Source of the DNA: Faucicola osloensis_B
GTDB lineage: Bacteria; Pseudomonadota; Gammaproteobacteria; Pseudomonadales; Moraxellaceae
Assembly (NCBI GenBank): GCA_964211495.1
Contig: CAXORL010000001.1
Location: forward strand, 1,054,001-1,118,000
Reading direction: 5' to 3'
DNA: 64,000 nt
Of the stretch, positions 46,009 to 54,946 are shown one piece after another (within the stretch, counting starts at the first letter, position 1; every line of letters starts with the position of its first letter). The notes under the pieces are model-generated. The model did not search any database. It was not told where the DNA came from and worked only from the letters and a program-made list of their open reading frames with translations. The translations under genes were made by a program, and so were the position numbers.

Positions 46009-47244
46009 TTAATAATGAATTTCAGGTAAAGAAATACCTATTTTATAAAATTGAATGAAACCCAAGAGTTCTCTCTCTTTCAAGTTTGAAGGTAGAGTTT
46101 TAGGTGCGACTTGAGATGGATAAATAATAATACAGTCAATTATCTCTTTGATATTTGCATTTAGAGAATTCATTATAGCCTTATCTCGTGCATAGCCACT
46201 AAGTTGCCTTATGTCTTCAATCCAATACTCTTGCTTTGCATATTTATTTTTATATTTTGCATCTATAATTGCTTTTGTGTCACCTTTTAATAGAAAATCT
46301 GGATTACCATAATTTCCCTTGGACTGGAATAGCAAATTATCACCGAACTTATTTCTTAAAAGCCCCAATACATATAGTTCAAATAGTTGTGGCATATTTA
46401 TCCAAAAAGGTGGCGTAAGTATTTTATCGTTTTTATTAGATACTGTATTCTTTAGGTTATAACCAAATCTTTTTAAAAGCAAGTTACCTATTTTGATTGC
46501 TTCACTATATTCTTTATAAAAAGCATTTCTTTTAAAATTTTTTATCGTTTGAGCGTTTTGAATTTCGTCAATTAATTCGAAACTTGGCATACTATATTCT
46601 ATATCGGGTTGAGCCTTTTGTTTGAACTCTTTAAAAGAGTTTAAATATTTAATTACGAACATGAAGACAGTTTTCAAAAATTTATTTTCAGGATTATTAA
46701 GTCCAAATTCTTCATACTGACAAAAGCTTTTAGTTATATCATTGCGTAATAAATTAACTTTTATATTTCTTCCAACTAACACTTTGCCTTTAACTCTAGA
46801 ATTAAGATTTTTTTGAACTATATAATATGATTTTTTTAAACCTTTCTTAGTTATAGTTTTCAGAATTTTCAGAAAATATATTGCCAATAATGGCGTTATA
46901 ATATCTTCAGACTCATGAATTTCGATAAAAGGTTTATCAACTTTTAATTCATATAAACTATCCAAATGTACATAGTCAATCATTGAACTACTACTAAGGT
47001 AAGTGAAAAACATTTTGAAAAAATCAACTTTTCTAAATTCATTATCTAATTTGGGGCAAACATAAATAGCCTTGCTATAATCCTGATTGATCCAATCAAT
47101 TCCGATAAAATAACCAGTTTCAAGTATGCCATTTTTAACTTCAAAGCAGGGTAAATCTGTGTTATTTTGAAAGAAGGTTACTAAGTTTTGGTTAAAGTCA
47201 CACTCAAGGGAGTTATGCTCAGTTGTTTGTACAAAATCAAACAT
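46009..47244 (-). CDS. mcrC: McrC, nuclease subunit of McrBC restriction system
   Basis: Endonuclease partner of McrB, forming a complex that cuts DNA carrying modified cytosines. 411 residues from the ATG at 47244, which overlaps the mcrB stop by 8 bp and has a GAGAAG site. PD-(D/E)xK centre: GNPDFLLKGDTKAIIDAKYKN (about 340–360) with Asp, Asp and Lys. RVKGKVLVGRN and FGLNNPENKFLKTV are typical McrC blocks. AT-rich, unlike the housekeeping genes. The last gene before the island border. Confidence 0.88.
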   Translation of the reverse strand: MFDFVQTTEHNSLECDFNQNLVTFFQNNTDLPCFEVKNGILETGYFIGIDWINQDYSKAIYVCPKLDNEFRKVDFFKMFFTYLSSSSMIDYVHLDSLYELKVDKPFIEIHESEDIITPLLAIYFLKILKTITKKGLKKSYYIVQKNLNSRVKGKVLVGRNIKVNLLRNDITKSFCQYEEFGLNNPENKFLKTVFMFVIKYLNSFKEFKQKAQPDIEYSMPSFELIDEIQNAQTIKNFKRNAFYKEYSEAIKIGNLLLKRFGYNLKNTVSNKNDKILTPPFWINMPQLFELYVLGLLRNKFGDNLLFQSKGNYGNPDFLLKGDTKAIIDAKYKNKYAKQEYWIEDIRQLSGYARDKAIMNSLNANIKEIIDCIIIYPSQVAPKTLPSNLKERELLGFIQFYKIGISLPEIHY

Positions 47245-48469
47245 GTAACTTCTCAATTTCAACCACAGCATCACCAACTAAAATGCCGTCTTTCAGATAC
47301 TCTCTTAGAATTGGTTTAATCTCATAATTTAATTTAATACCTAATTCATTATCATCTTTAACTATAAAATAACTATGACCTAGCATAACATCATTTCTGT
47401 TGAATTCTGATGAGAGGTAATTTTCATTAAACAAATTTTTTACTTGTTCAAATAGTCTTTTCGCATTTTCATTTTCTATGACCGATTCATTGGGTAAAAT
47501 AGTCTCAAATCCGAAACGCCGTCTAATAGCATAGTCAATATGCCCAACAGAGCGGTCAGCAGTATTCATTGTTCCCAAAATATAGAGATTTGAAGGAATC
47601 TTGATTTCTCTACTTCCATTGAAAGCGTAAATTGAATCAACGCATTCATCTCTATATTCTAGTGCATAAATTAGCTCTCCAAATACTGAAGGCAAATTGG
47701 CTCGATTAATTTCATCAATTATGAGTACATAAGGCTTTTCTTGATTTTTCTGTGCCAACTCACTCATTTCAGCAAGAATTTTATTCTGAACTTTATAATC
47801 TAATTGCCCATCTTTTACTTCACTTACAATACCCCTTACAAAATCCTCATATGAATAAGAGGGATGAAATTGAACTATTACTATTTGGTCACGATGTATA
47901 TTTTCACCCACCAGTTGTTCTGCTACTTGCTTGGCGAGTCTAGTTTTTCCAGTCCCAGGTGGACCTTGGAATATAATTTGCTTTTTATATTTTAGAAGAT
48001 TAACGCTATTATCAACATTTATTTTATCCATAATTTTACTAAACCAAAATTTTATAAAGGACGAATTGTTAGCTAATTTGCAAGTCGCAATTAAAAATAA
48101 TGTGTCATACCAATTTTCATTTTGGTATATATCTTCAAATATTTCCTTGTATTTTTGCCCTTCTAATGATAGGACTTCTATCTTTCTAATTAAATCAAAC
48201 CATAGGTCATCGTTTGTATTTTCAAAACAATCGCTAACAATTTTAACCAATGCAAATGGACCATCCTTTCTTATAAGAACTATATCCCCTACTTGCATTT
48301 TTTGTTGAAAATCTCTAGGCTGACCTTGGTCATTATCCCATACACTTCCTAAACCAACTACTTTATATTCGACTAAAAACGATAAATACTCTTCTTTTGA
48401 AAGAGCAGGTATTCTATTCCCGTTTTTATCCTTACCACCTGGATGCAATTGCATATGCCAAAAGTTCAT
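47237..48469 (-). CDS. mcrB: McrB, GTPase/DNA-recognition subunit with EVE-like N-terminus
   Basis: AAA+ motor of McrBC. 410 residues: N-terminal about 1–110 looks like an EVE/PUA-type modified-base reader (FWHMQLHPGG, QVGDIVLIRKDGPFALVKIV) rather than the E. coli McrB DUF3578 domain; C-terminal AAA+ with Walker A QGPPGTGKTRLA (about 167), Walker B VLIIDEINRAN and the McrB GTP-binding signature MNTADRSVGHIDYAIRRRF. Together with McrC it would restrict foreign modified DNA. Confidence 0.87.
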   Translation of the reverse strand: MNFWHMQLHPGGKDKNGNRIPALSKEEYLSFLVEYKVVGLGSVWDNDQGQPRDFQQKMQVGDIVLIRKDGPFALVKIVSDCFENTNDDLWFDLIRKIEVLSLEGQKYKEIFEDIYQNENWYDTLFLIATCKLANNSSFIKFWFSKIMDKINVDNSVNLLKYKKQIIFQGPPGTGKTRLAKQVAEQLVGENIHRDQIVIVQFHPSYSYEDFVRGIVSEVKDGQLDYKVQNKILAEMSELAQKNQEKPYVLIIDEINRANLPSVFGELIYALEYRDECVDSIYAFNGSREIKIPSNLYILGTMNTADRSVGHIDYAIRRRFGFETILPNESVIENENAKRLFEQVKNLFNENYLSSEFNRNDVMLGHSYFIVKDDNELGIKLNYEIKPILREYLKDGILVGDAVVEIEKLHV

Positions 48470-48596
48470 AATAATTTTTGTTCCAAAGAATTTTTTACAT
48501 TAATTAAATTATATTACTTATTTTATCGAACAATTGGAATAAACATAAAAACTTCCTTCATAGTCTTATGATGTAAAATTTATTACTTTGCTTAAG

Positions 48597-49403
48597 CTAA
48601 AATTTAAAACTTCTTGAAGAGTAAATAGGTCTAATTTCACTGACTGCTTCCAAATTAATCTTAGCAATCGGAGAAAGCTCAATAAGCTCTCGCTTTACCG
48701 TGACCATCTCACTATATGCTTGTCGAAAATTAGGACCATTCATCAGTTTCATACTATAATTTTCTGGTTCTGATTCTAAACCTCTCTCTTGCCAATTTCG
48801 CATATCTACCATTGGCTCAAAGCCATTTTTTAATAAATGCTCATTGATTAAAATTTCCCATCGTTCACGAAGATTTTTTATTTGAATTTTTCGCTCCCAA
48901 GGTGGTAAACCTGTATTATCTTTTTTAGCACCACCTTGATTGGGATATTTCGGATTATAGCGTTTAAATAATTGTTCTGCGGGTCGATAAATACCGTCAC
49001 ATAATCTCTCATTAAACATCAAATGTAAATGTGGCTGTTCTCCGCCATCTAAGCCAATTTTGTTATGAATAACCGCTTGATATGGGTATTTATCTTGCAT
49101 TTCATTTTCTATCCATTCACATACCAAATCTACTCTTTGTTCAATATTGAATTCACGGGGCAAAGCGATAATATGCTCTCGATAAACGGAACCATTTTTA
49201 CGCTCGTATAGATCAGCCATTTCCCAAAATAATTTCAAATTTGATGAACCATTTTTTTTGACCCAGTTAGGCATATTGCCCCAAGTTTGATACTCGACTT
49301 GGTCACTGTCTTTGGCGAATTTTCCGAGTTTCGCGATGTATTGGAAATGTGGTAAAGCTTTACCTTTTTTGCCCACTCGTACACTTAGCATACCAATTGC
49401 CAT
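48597..49403 (-). CDS. MobA/MobL (MOBQ) relaxase, domain-only
   Basis: 268-residue protein resembling the relaxase domain of MobA/MobL plasmid proteins. N-terminal YIAKLGKF and WGNMPNWVKK (family start; candidate nucleophile Tyr22), HIIALPREFN, then HLHLMFNERL (His metal triad motif, about 125) and the C-terminal GLPPWERKIQI and NLRERWEILIN. The large primase/helicase part of full MobA is absent. Ends near residue 268 with no obvious frameshift. It stands between pglZ and McrBC in the defence island. Divergent from the next gene with a candidate oriT between. Confidence 0.8.
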   Translation of the reverse strand: MAIGMLSVRVGKKGKALPHFQYIAKLGKFAKDSDQVEYQTWGNMPNWVKKNGSSNLKLFWEMADLYERKNGSVYREHIIALPREFNIEQRVDLVCEWIENEMQDKYPYQAVIHNKIGLDGGEQPHLHLMFNERLCDGIYRPAEQLFKRYNPKYPNQGGAKKDNTGLPPWERKIQIKNLRERWEILINEHLLKNGFEPMVDMRNWQERGLESEPENYSMKLMNGPNFRQAYSEMVTVKRELIELSPIAKINLEAVSEIRPIYSSRSFKF

Positions 49404-49519
49404 CTACTTATCCTCAGTACCTAAATTATGCAGGTAATTATAGGTAATCTCTAGTAATTATTGATAAAAAATACTTAATAATATAGTTCTAAAATCTTTA
49501 TTTATATGATAGATTATAT

Positions 49520-49565
49520 TTTATTTTAGTTCTATATCCTACTAAAATAAACGTCTAAACGTGCC
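49520..49565. other. Candidate origin of transfer (oriT)
   Basis: In the 264-bp gap between the relaxase and a divergent gene: an 11-bp perfect inverted repeat (49520–49530 with 49541–49551), then TAAACGTGCC at 49556–49565, close to the nic core of MOBQ plasmids such as RSF1010 (inverted repeat, short gap, then a TAA(R)TGCGCC-like nick region). The divergent mobC–oriT–mobA layout matches that family. This is inference by pattern; the nick is not known. Confidence 0.45.
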
Positions 49566-49667
49566 TTTTATAATACTGATATATATGAATTTATTCAAAA
49601 ATTTTAGCATCTTCTATTCTATAAGCAATAAATTTAAGGTATTTATTTTTATTAAGGAAAATTAAAT

Positions 49668-50294
49668 ATGACAGATATTATTTTAACACCAGATGATTTG
49701 ACTTTAGCTGACGAAATGAACCAACTTTATAGCAGTAAAAATGGTGTTAATCTGAGCGATAATCAGGTTGAATTTTTACGGTTACTTGGTGTGAAAAATC
49801 GATCGCAAGCTACTACGAAAAAGCTAAAAATGCTGATTAAATTGTATCGCCAAGAAAAGCGTTTTTTAGCAGCTAAAGCAAAAGCTCAAGGTATGATAAA
49901 ACGTGAAAAAGATACCAGACGAAAACAAGAACAGCGACTTTTTTATGTGATTGGTGAAGGTATTTTGAGAGCTATTAAATCTGATACAGAACGTGAAAAA
50001 GAAGACAAATTATTTGGTAGCTTGCGTCGTTATCTTTTTGTGATGTGTGCTATTGGCGTGATTGAGAAAAAAGATTGGATTGTGATTCAAAAAGCTTTTT
50101 TAACAAATATTAAAGTTACTAGAAACTGGCTAGATTTCGTCAAATCCAACCAAAATCTTGATAAAGCTCTTGCCAAACAAATGATTATATTCTTGGCAGA
50201 TAATTTAGTAAGATTAGGCAGTTCTTTAACAGAGAATCAATTAACACGTATCTTTTCTGAAATAGATGAACTGGCAATTTCAGTAGAGATTTAA
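49668..50294 (+). CDS. Conserved-looking protein of unknown function next to the relaxase
   Basis: 208 residues, highly charged and probably all helical, with a Lys/Arg-rich central part (KRFLAAKAKAQGMIKREKDTRRKQEQR, about 64–90). No known motif recognised. It starts after AAGGAAAATTAAAT and is divergent from the relaxase, in the place where RSF1010-type plasmids have mobC, so it may be a mobilization accessory protein that binds oriT. This is inferred from position and charge only. Convergent with pglZ. Confidence 0.6.
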   Translation: MTDIILTPDDLTLADEMNQLYSSKNGVNLSDNQVEFLRLLGVKNRSQATTKKLKMLIKLYRQEKRFLAAKAKAQGMIKREKDTRRKQEQRLFYVIGEGILRAIKSDTEREKEDKLFGSLRRYLFVMCAIGVIEKKDWIVIQKAFLTNIKVTRNWLDFVKSNQNLDKALAKQMIIFLADNLVRLGSSLTENQLTRIFSEIDELAISVEI

Positions 50295-50329
50295 AAGATC
50301 TAATCCATACAACTCATAAAATATCCATG

Positions 50330-50362
50330 CTCGTAGCTTTATTTAAAGATACGAGTATTTTA
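50330..50362 (+). terminator. Possible terminator between convergent genes
   Basis: Stem CTCGTA…TACGAG (50330–50335 with 50350–50355) extended inside by CTTT/AAAG with one mismatch, then a T-rich tail. Confidence 0.5.
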
Positions 50363-50376
50363 ATAATTAGCATTAG

Positions 50377-53016
50377 TTAGTCTATATATCCTATATCAAT
50401 AATAATCTTATTTCTCTGTATCTCCACATCAGACACCTTATCTTTGACCACTAGATAATAGTCTTTTTTGCGGTCAAACGAAGTTCCAGAAAGAGCTATA
50501 CGGATAGATTTTTTAAGTTCATTAAAGTCAGTTGATGAGCTATCAAAAACAATGACTTCTTCACTCGATATTTTGCTATTACCATCATAAATAGCAACTG
50601 ATACCGTAATCGGTACTACTAATTCACTCACTGTCTCTGTTTGTAAAAACTCTATTGTTTGGACGAAATCAACAATTTTAAGGCTGCTTTGCAACTGAAC
50701 GAATTGCACAGGTCGCTTCGTTCTATCTTGAGCTTTTTCACCACGCAAGCCACTGACTGTAATTACAGGCACAACAATCTCTTGTGGCATCGCTCCACCA
50801 TGACTAAATCTAGCTCCACCAACAAAGTGGAAACGCTGATTACCTTTTGGTAGCCAAAAATGCGTCTCGCTATTAGTATTGGCTGTTAGGTCGGTTCTAC
50901 CATGCCATATTCCTTCATTTTGAGGTAAATTGCAGGCAATGACATAACGTTTTTTATTTTTAATGATTGGAAATTCTCTTAAACCAGCGTCTAACCGTTT
51001 TCGCTCTGTCTCTTGCATTTCTCGTTTTTGAAACAAGAAACCATGGTCTGAGGTGATAAATACAGTTGAAGTATTAAAGTCTCTGACAATTTTTTGACTC
51101 AGCTCAGCAAGTTCTTCTATGGTAGTTGTTACCGCCTCGAAAGTCGCACTCTCTGTGCCTTGTTTATCACCAATACTGTCAATTCTATCGTGATAAATAT
51201 AAATCACTTCATACGGCTTAAAAGCATCCCTACCTTGTTGTTTATTGAAGCTCATTACTTCTTCGGCTGTAAAGGCACAGCCCTTATCTTGGGTATATTT
51301 TGCAAGAATTCGATTACGATTATCCGTACCTTGGCTTGAGAAATCATCAACAAGCACATCTGACTTGGCAGGGTCATCATTAGAGCTATATGTTAACGTC
51401 CCATGCGGTAATAGACTTGCTTTACCTAGAGCGGTATAACTAGGCAATACACCTAATTGTGAAGTGATACTTGCCTCGGAATAGCGTTTTTGGTTAATCC
51501 GTTCGCATATTTCCACGCCCGCCTCGTATCGTAACGCATCACTGATAATAACGGCAGTACGGCGTGTTTGCGTTAAGCCTGTCAATGGAGCGACCCAGTA
51601 TTGATAAAAATTGTATTGATTCACTACATTATCAAGATGCCAAGATTCCAGTCTATTTTCTTGCTCTATCTTATTGTCCCAACTTTGTGCCAAATTATCT
51701 AAATACCAATAACTATAGCATTTTTCTACTTCAGCATTTAACGGCTCAATAATAGTAATACTTGTCTTTTGTTGTTCGCAATAATGGCGATAATGTAAAT
51801 CAAACTGATATATTTCGCTTTCATAGGCATGATAAAAATCCACCAAACTATCAAAATTAAAACCGTTATTATATTTTTGGCGTAATGAAAACAAGCCAAT
51901 CGCTGATATTAAGGCTTGGTAGGTCGATGAATATTGATTTTTATCAGTAATCGACGTTGATACCCAAAATTTCGTTAAGCGTTTATCAATCGCTTGTTTG
52001 AGTTCCTGTAATTGGCTGTCTGTCGCAGTTGGAATATCCTCAACTATATCGCTGATAATCAGTTTTTCGATAATCTCAAAAGTATCCACTGCTAACAACT
52101 GAGTCAAGGGCAACTGACGTAGTTTTTCATCTATTTTTAGTGAATCACTTACCCATTTTGCAATAGTCGTGTAGCTTTGGGCGTATCGATTGCTATCTCG
52201 CCAGCGGGTTAAGAAACTGCGACTGGTCGCACCCGCTACGGTTGATTGTAAGATATGAGCGGATGCCCATGACTGCTCTTTTAAATTATTAAATAGCTCT
52301 GTGATGAGCAACTGTATAAATAACTTACCTGTATCAAAGTCGATGTCTTGCTCATCTTCGGATAAGGCGAGAAATGAGCGAATATCTAACCATTGCTCAA
52401 TATGTGAGATAAGCGAAGGTATTAAACCGTATTTTTTGAGCTCTGCAATTTCACTGGGGTTTTGCATCAAGCCCGCCTGTTGGCTGGCAAGTTTGTTCGC
52501 TAAGGCAATAACAATATCGTTGATATCATTACTATCGGCTCTTAGTACGCTTGCTATCATTGCCATGTCAATTTGATTCTCATCAAAATTTGGCTTTAAA
52601 TAACGTTTTAAGTTATTAATCCGCTCTTTGCTGGCAAGAAAAGTCGCTCGTTTGGTGAGATGCTCTTTCAAGGTTGGTTGCTCTAAGCCAAATTCATTGA
52701 GCAAAATTGAGAATCTATCAGCATAAAACGTTCGCGAATATAGTTTAATATCAAGTAGCCAATCTTGTTCTGGGTCTGGTTCGGCATAGGGGAAGTACAA
52801 TAAATATTTGCTCTGCGTATCTTCCCGCTCTAGCAAGATTTTCGTGCTGAGAGCCGATTGTCCTTGCATATTCAGAATTTTGATGTCACCAATCGCTTGG
52901 TTAATTTCTGACAAACTATCCATAAAAGACTGTTCTGCATCATACCAAAAAACGATACGATGTTTTTCTTGTACAAATGCCTGTGTTAGCCCTTTTGTTA
53001 GTTGGTCTAATTTCAT
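50377..53016 (-). CDS. pglZ: BREX-1 PglZ (alkaline-phosphatase-like)
   Basis: 879-residue BREX type 1 protein. The C-terminal half holds the PglZ domain of the alkaline-phosphatase superfamily: RRTAVIISDALRYEAGVEI (about 480–500, metal-binding Asp) and STVFITSDHGFLFQKR (about 650, DHG). Essential in BREX for methylation and exclusion in studied systems. It starts 30 bp after the TOPRIM gene. In canonical BREX-1 loci brxL follows; here a convergent gene follows instead. Confidence 0.93.
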   Translation of the reverse strand: MKLDQLTKGLTQAFVQEKHRIVFWYDAEQSFMDSLSEINQAIGDIKILNMQGQSALSTKILLEREDTQSKYLLYFPYAEPDPEQDWLLDIKLYSRTFYADRFSILLNEFGLEQPTLKEHLTKRATFLASKERINNLKRYLKPNFDENQIDMAMIASVLRADSNDINDIVIALANKLASQQAGLMQNPSEIAELKKYGLIPSLISHIEQWLDIRSFLALSEDEQDIDFDTGKLFIQLLITELFNNLKEQSWASAHILQSTVAGATSRSFLTRWRDSNRYAQSYTTIAKWVSDSLKIDEKLRQLPLTQLLAVDTFEIIEKLIISDIVEDIPTATDSQLQELKQAIDKRLTKFWVSTSITDKNQYSSTYQALISAIGLFSLRQKYNNGFNFDSLVDFYHAYESEIYQFDLHYRHYCEQQKTSITIIEPLNAEVEKCYSYWYLDNLAQSWDNKIEQENRLESWHLDNVVNQYNFYQYWVAPLTGLTQTRRTAVIISDALRYEAGVEICERINQKRYSEASITSQLGVLPSYTALGKASLLPHGTLTYSSNDDPAKSDVLVDDFSSQGTDNRNRILAKYTQDKGCAFTAEEVMSFNKQQGRDAFKPYEVIYIYHDRIDSIGDKQGTESATFEAVTTTIEELAELSQKIVRDFNTSTVFITSDHGFLFQKREMQETERKRLDAGLREFPIIKNKKRYVIACNLPQNEGIWHGRTDLTANTNSETHFWLPKGNQRFHFVGGARFSHGGAMPQEIVVPVITVSGLRGEKAQDRTKRPVQFVQLQSSLKIVDFVQTIEFLQTETVSELVVPITVSVAIYDGNSKISSEEVIVFDSSSTDFNELKKSIRIALSGTSFDRKKDYYLVVKDKVSDVEIQRNKIIIDIGYID

Positions 53017-53046
53017 ACGGTTTATCTCTATGTGCTTATCTATACT

Positions 53047-53790
53047 TTAGTGCTTGAGGGCTAGTTTTACAGCGTGTTGCAAGTCTTGACGAAATTGATT
53101 GAAAGAATTCATGTCGATACGTTCAACATCGACCGTCTTATCTTTGACCAGCTCTGCAAGTTCGATAGCACTGGTTTTACCATCTAGTGCACTGGCAAGT
53201 TGAGATTTTAACGAATTAGGGCTATCATCATTACCCTTAATATTCTCAAGATTATTACAATATTGATATTTATTTTTGACAGCACATAAGAGCCACGCTT
53301 CAGATTTAGCATTAGGTATCATGGGTACGCCAAAAATATAATCTTCAGATTTAAACCCTTTTTTTATAGAATTATATTTATCTATCCATAGTTCGTTACC
53401 TGAAGATGAATTACCGTCTTTATCTCGAAATAAAATTCCAATAACAGGTATATTTGAATTCTCAGAACTTAATTGTTTAGCTTTTAAAGCTAGACATTTA
53501 GCATTTTTAAAGAAATACCCAGTTTCCTTATTTTTATTTACACCTGGTAATGTTAATCCTTTTTTTTGATTTTTTTTAGGAATGAGTTCCGCTAGCTCTG
53601 GTTTTGATATATAACTAATAAAATTACTTTCAATTAATGATGGCTCATAGCTAAATTTATCGAAGCAATATTGATTAATTATTTGTTCAATCATCACGCC
53701 CATAGGTCCAGCTTCAAAATACTTACCTTCATCACCTAACTTATAGCTACCAATATCTGTTGAGCCTTCGCCTGATAATAGTAAATACAT
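53047..53790 (-). CDS. TOPRIM/DUF4276-like putative nuclease embedded in BREX
   Basis: 247 residues. TOPRIM-like sites: N-terminal LLLSGEGSTDIG (Glu8) and VIGILFRDKDGN (Asp123, Asp125), then NAKSEAWLLCA (about 160–170), all as in OLD/DUF4276/RloB-like proteins. It lies 9 bp after an AAA ATPase gene, so the two are a pair. In architecture they resemble PARIS (AriA/AriB) and AbiL/RloAB abortive-infection pairs, but I cannot assign either family by eye. AT-rich. Expected to act as an RNase or DNase released by the ATPase; inference. Confidence 0.72.
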   Translation of the reverse strand: MYLLLSGEGSTDIGSYKLGDEGKYFEAGPMGVMIEQIINQYCFDKFSYEPSLIESNFISYISKPELAELIPKKNQKKGLTLPGVNKNKETGYFFKNAKCLALKAKQLSSENSNIPVIGILFRDKDGNSSSGNELWIDKYNSIKKGFKSEDYIFGVPMIPNAKSEAWLLCAVKNKYQYCNNLENIKGNDDSPNSLKSQLASALDGKTSAIELAELVKDKTVDVERIDMNSFNQFRQDLQHAVKLALKH

Positions 53791-53799
53791 TGATAGACC

Positions 53800-54945
53800 T
53801 CAATCTTCATCAATTACTTCAACCAAGTTTTCGATTTCTTTATGTAGTTCATTCAGTTCAGTATCTGCGACTGCCTCGCCCACACCCATGAAATCCAATT
53901 TTTCTTTCATTCTTGGTATATCAAAAAATCGTACCATTTGAGTTACACCTTCATTGTTCTTATAAATATAAATTAACCCTTGTTTAGCAATATCATCTTC
54001 CAAATAATTTAAAATTAGAGGACTATGAGTCGTTATCAATATTTGACTATTTGATTCAACCAAAAGATTCACTAGAAATTCAACCAATTCTTGGTTAATT
54101 CCATTTTCAATCTCATCAAAAAGTAAAAAGGCATTGTGTATTTCAAGCTGTGATAATATTGCCATCAACCGTAGCATACCATCATTAACGTGGCGAGCCA
54201 GAGAGGTAATCTTTTGTCCATTAAAGCTTTCAACTACTTCAAGTTGTTTCCAGCCCGCACGTAAAGATTTAACTTGTAGTCGGTCAAAATTTGGATAGAT
54301 TTTCTTTAATTTATCCATTAATGCTTGTTTTGTTTCACTATCTAACTCATGAATGAAAGCAGATAAATTCTGACCACCTAAACCCAACTTACCATTAGCT
54401 TTCCGATTACGTGTCCTAAGTAATTCTGGGCTAATTAGGTCAAGTGAGTGAATATTGATAATGCTATTTTTAACTAATGCTAAGATTTCACTTAGTTGAT
54501 TTTCTTTTAAAGCGGATAAAATTGAACCTTCATAATCAAAAATTATTTCTTGAGAAGCGTTTATTCTAGGTTTTAAATTATAGCGACCTTCACTGACTGT
54601 TAAGAGTGTATTACTACCTTGTTTGATATATTCTCTAGTACAAACTAAAGAGATTCGATTAAAGCTTCCTCCCCAAACTACCAACTCATCCTCAAATTGA
54701 AACTTTATTTCAAAATCAATAGTACGCTTATTAGATAGTTTTGAAGTTAATTCACTACTTTCCCAATTGCGACTCTCAAGCCAGTCCGAAATATCACCTT
54801 TCATCAATTGGGCGATAAAGTCAATGGCTTGTAAAACTGTCGATTTCCCCGAACCATTGAGTCCAACAAGGCAGTTAAATTTGTCAAGGGGTAAGGTAAA
54901 ACCCATTAAAGATTTAAAGTTATCAATCTCAAGGCTTGTTATCAC
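53800..54945 (-). CDS. AAA15/OLD-type ATPase embedded in BREX
   Basis: 381-residue ABC/SMC-like ATPase: ITSLEIDNFKSL at the N-terminus, Walker A GLNGSGKSTVL (about 29), signature-like HVNDGMLRLMAIL, Walker B AFLLFDEIENGI and H-loop TTHSPLIL. Acidic C-terminus. The GTG at 54945 is chosen because AAAGGAG in the 3' end of pglX is ideally placed and 1 nt separates the pglX stop from it; the longer frame from 55008 would overlap pglX. Partner of the TOPRIM protein downstream. Confidence 0.82.
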   Translation of the reverse strand: MITSLEIDNFKSLMGFTLPLDKFNCLVGLNGSGKSTVLQAIDFIAQLMKGDISDWLESRNWESSELTSKLSNKRTIDFEIKFQFEDELVVWGGSFNRISLVCTREYIKQGSNTLLTVSEGRYNLKPRINASQEIIFDYEGSILSALKENQLSEILALVKNSIINIHSLDLISPELLRTRNRKANGKLGLGGQNLSAFIHELDSETKQALMDKLKKIYPNFDRLQVKSLRAGWKQLEVVESFNGQKITSLARHVNDGMLRLMAILSQLEIHNAFLLFDEIENGINQELVEFLVNLLVESNSQILITTHSPLILNYLEDDIAKQGLIYIYKNNEGVTQMVRFFDIPRMKEKLDFMGVGEAVADTELNELHKEIENLVEVIDED

Positions 54946-54946
54946 G

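Noticed and set aside
53047..54945. Firm assignment of the ATPase/TOPRIM pair to PARIS or Gabija
   Set aside because: Gabija GajA has ATPase and TOPRIM in one chain, and the PARIS nuclease family cannot be confirmed without a profile search.
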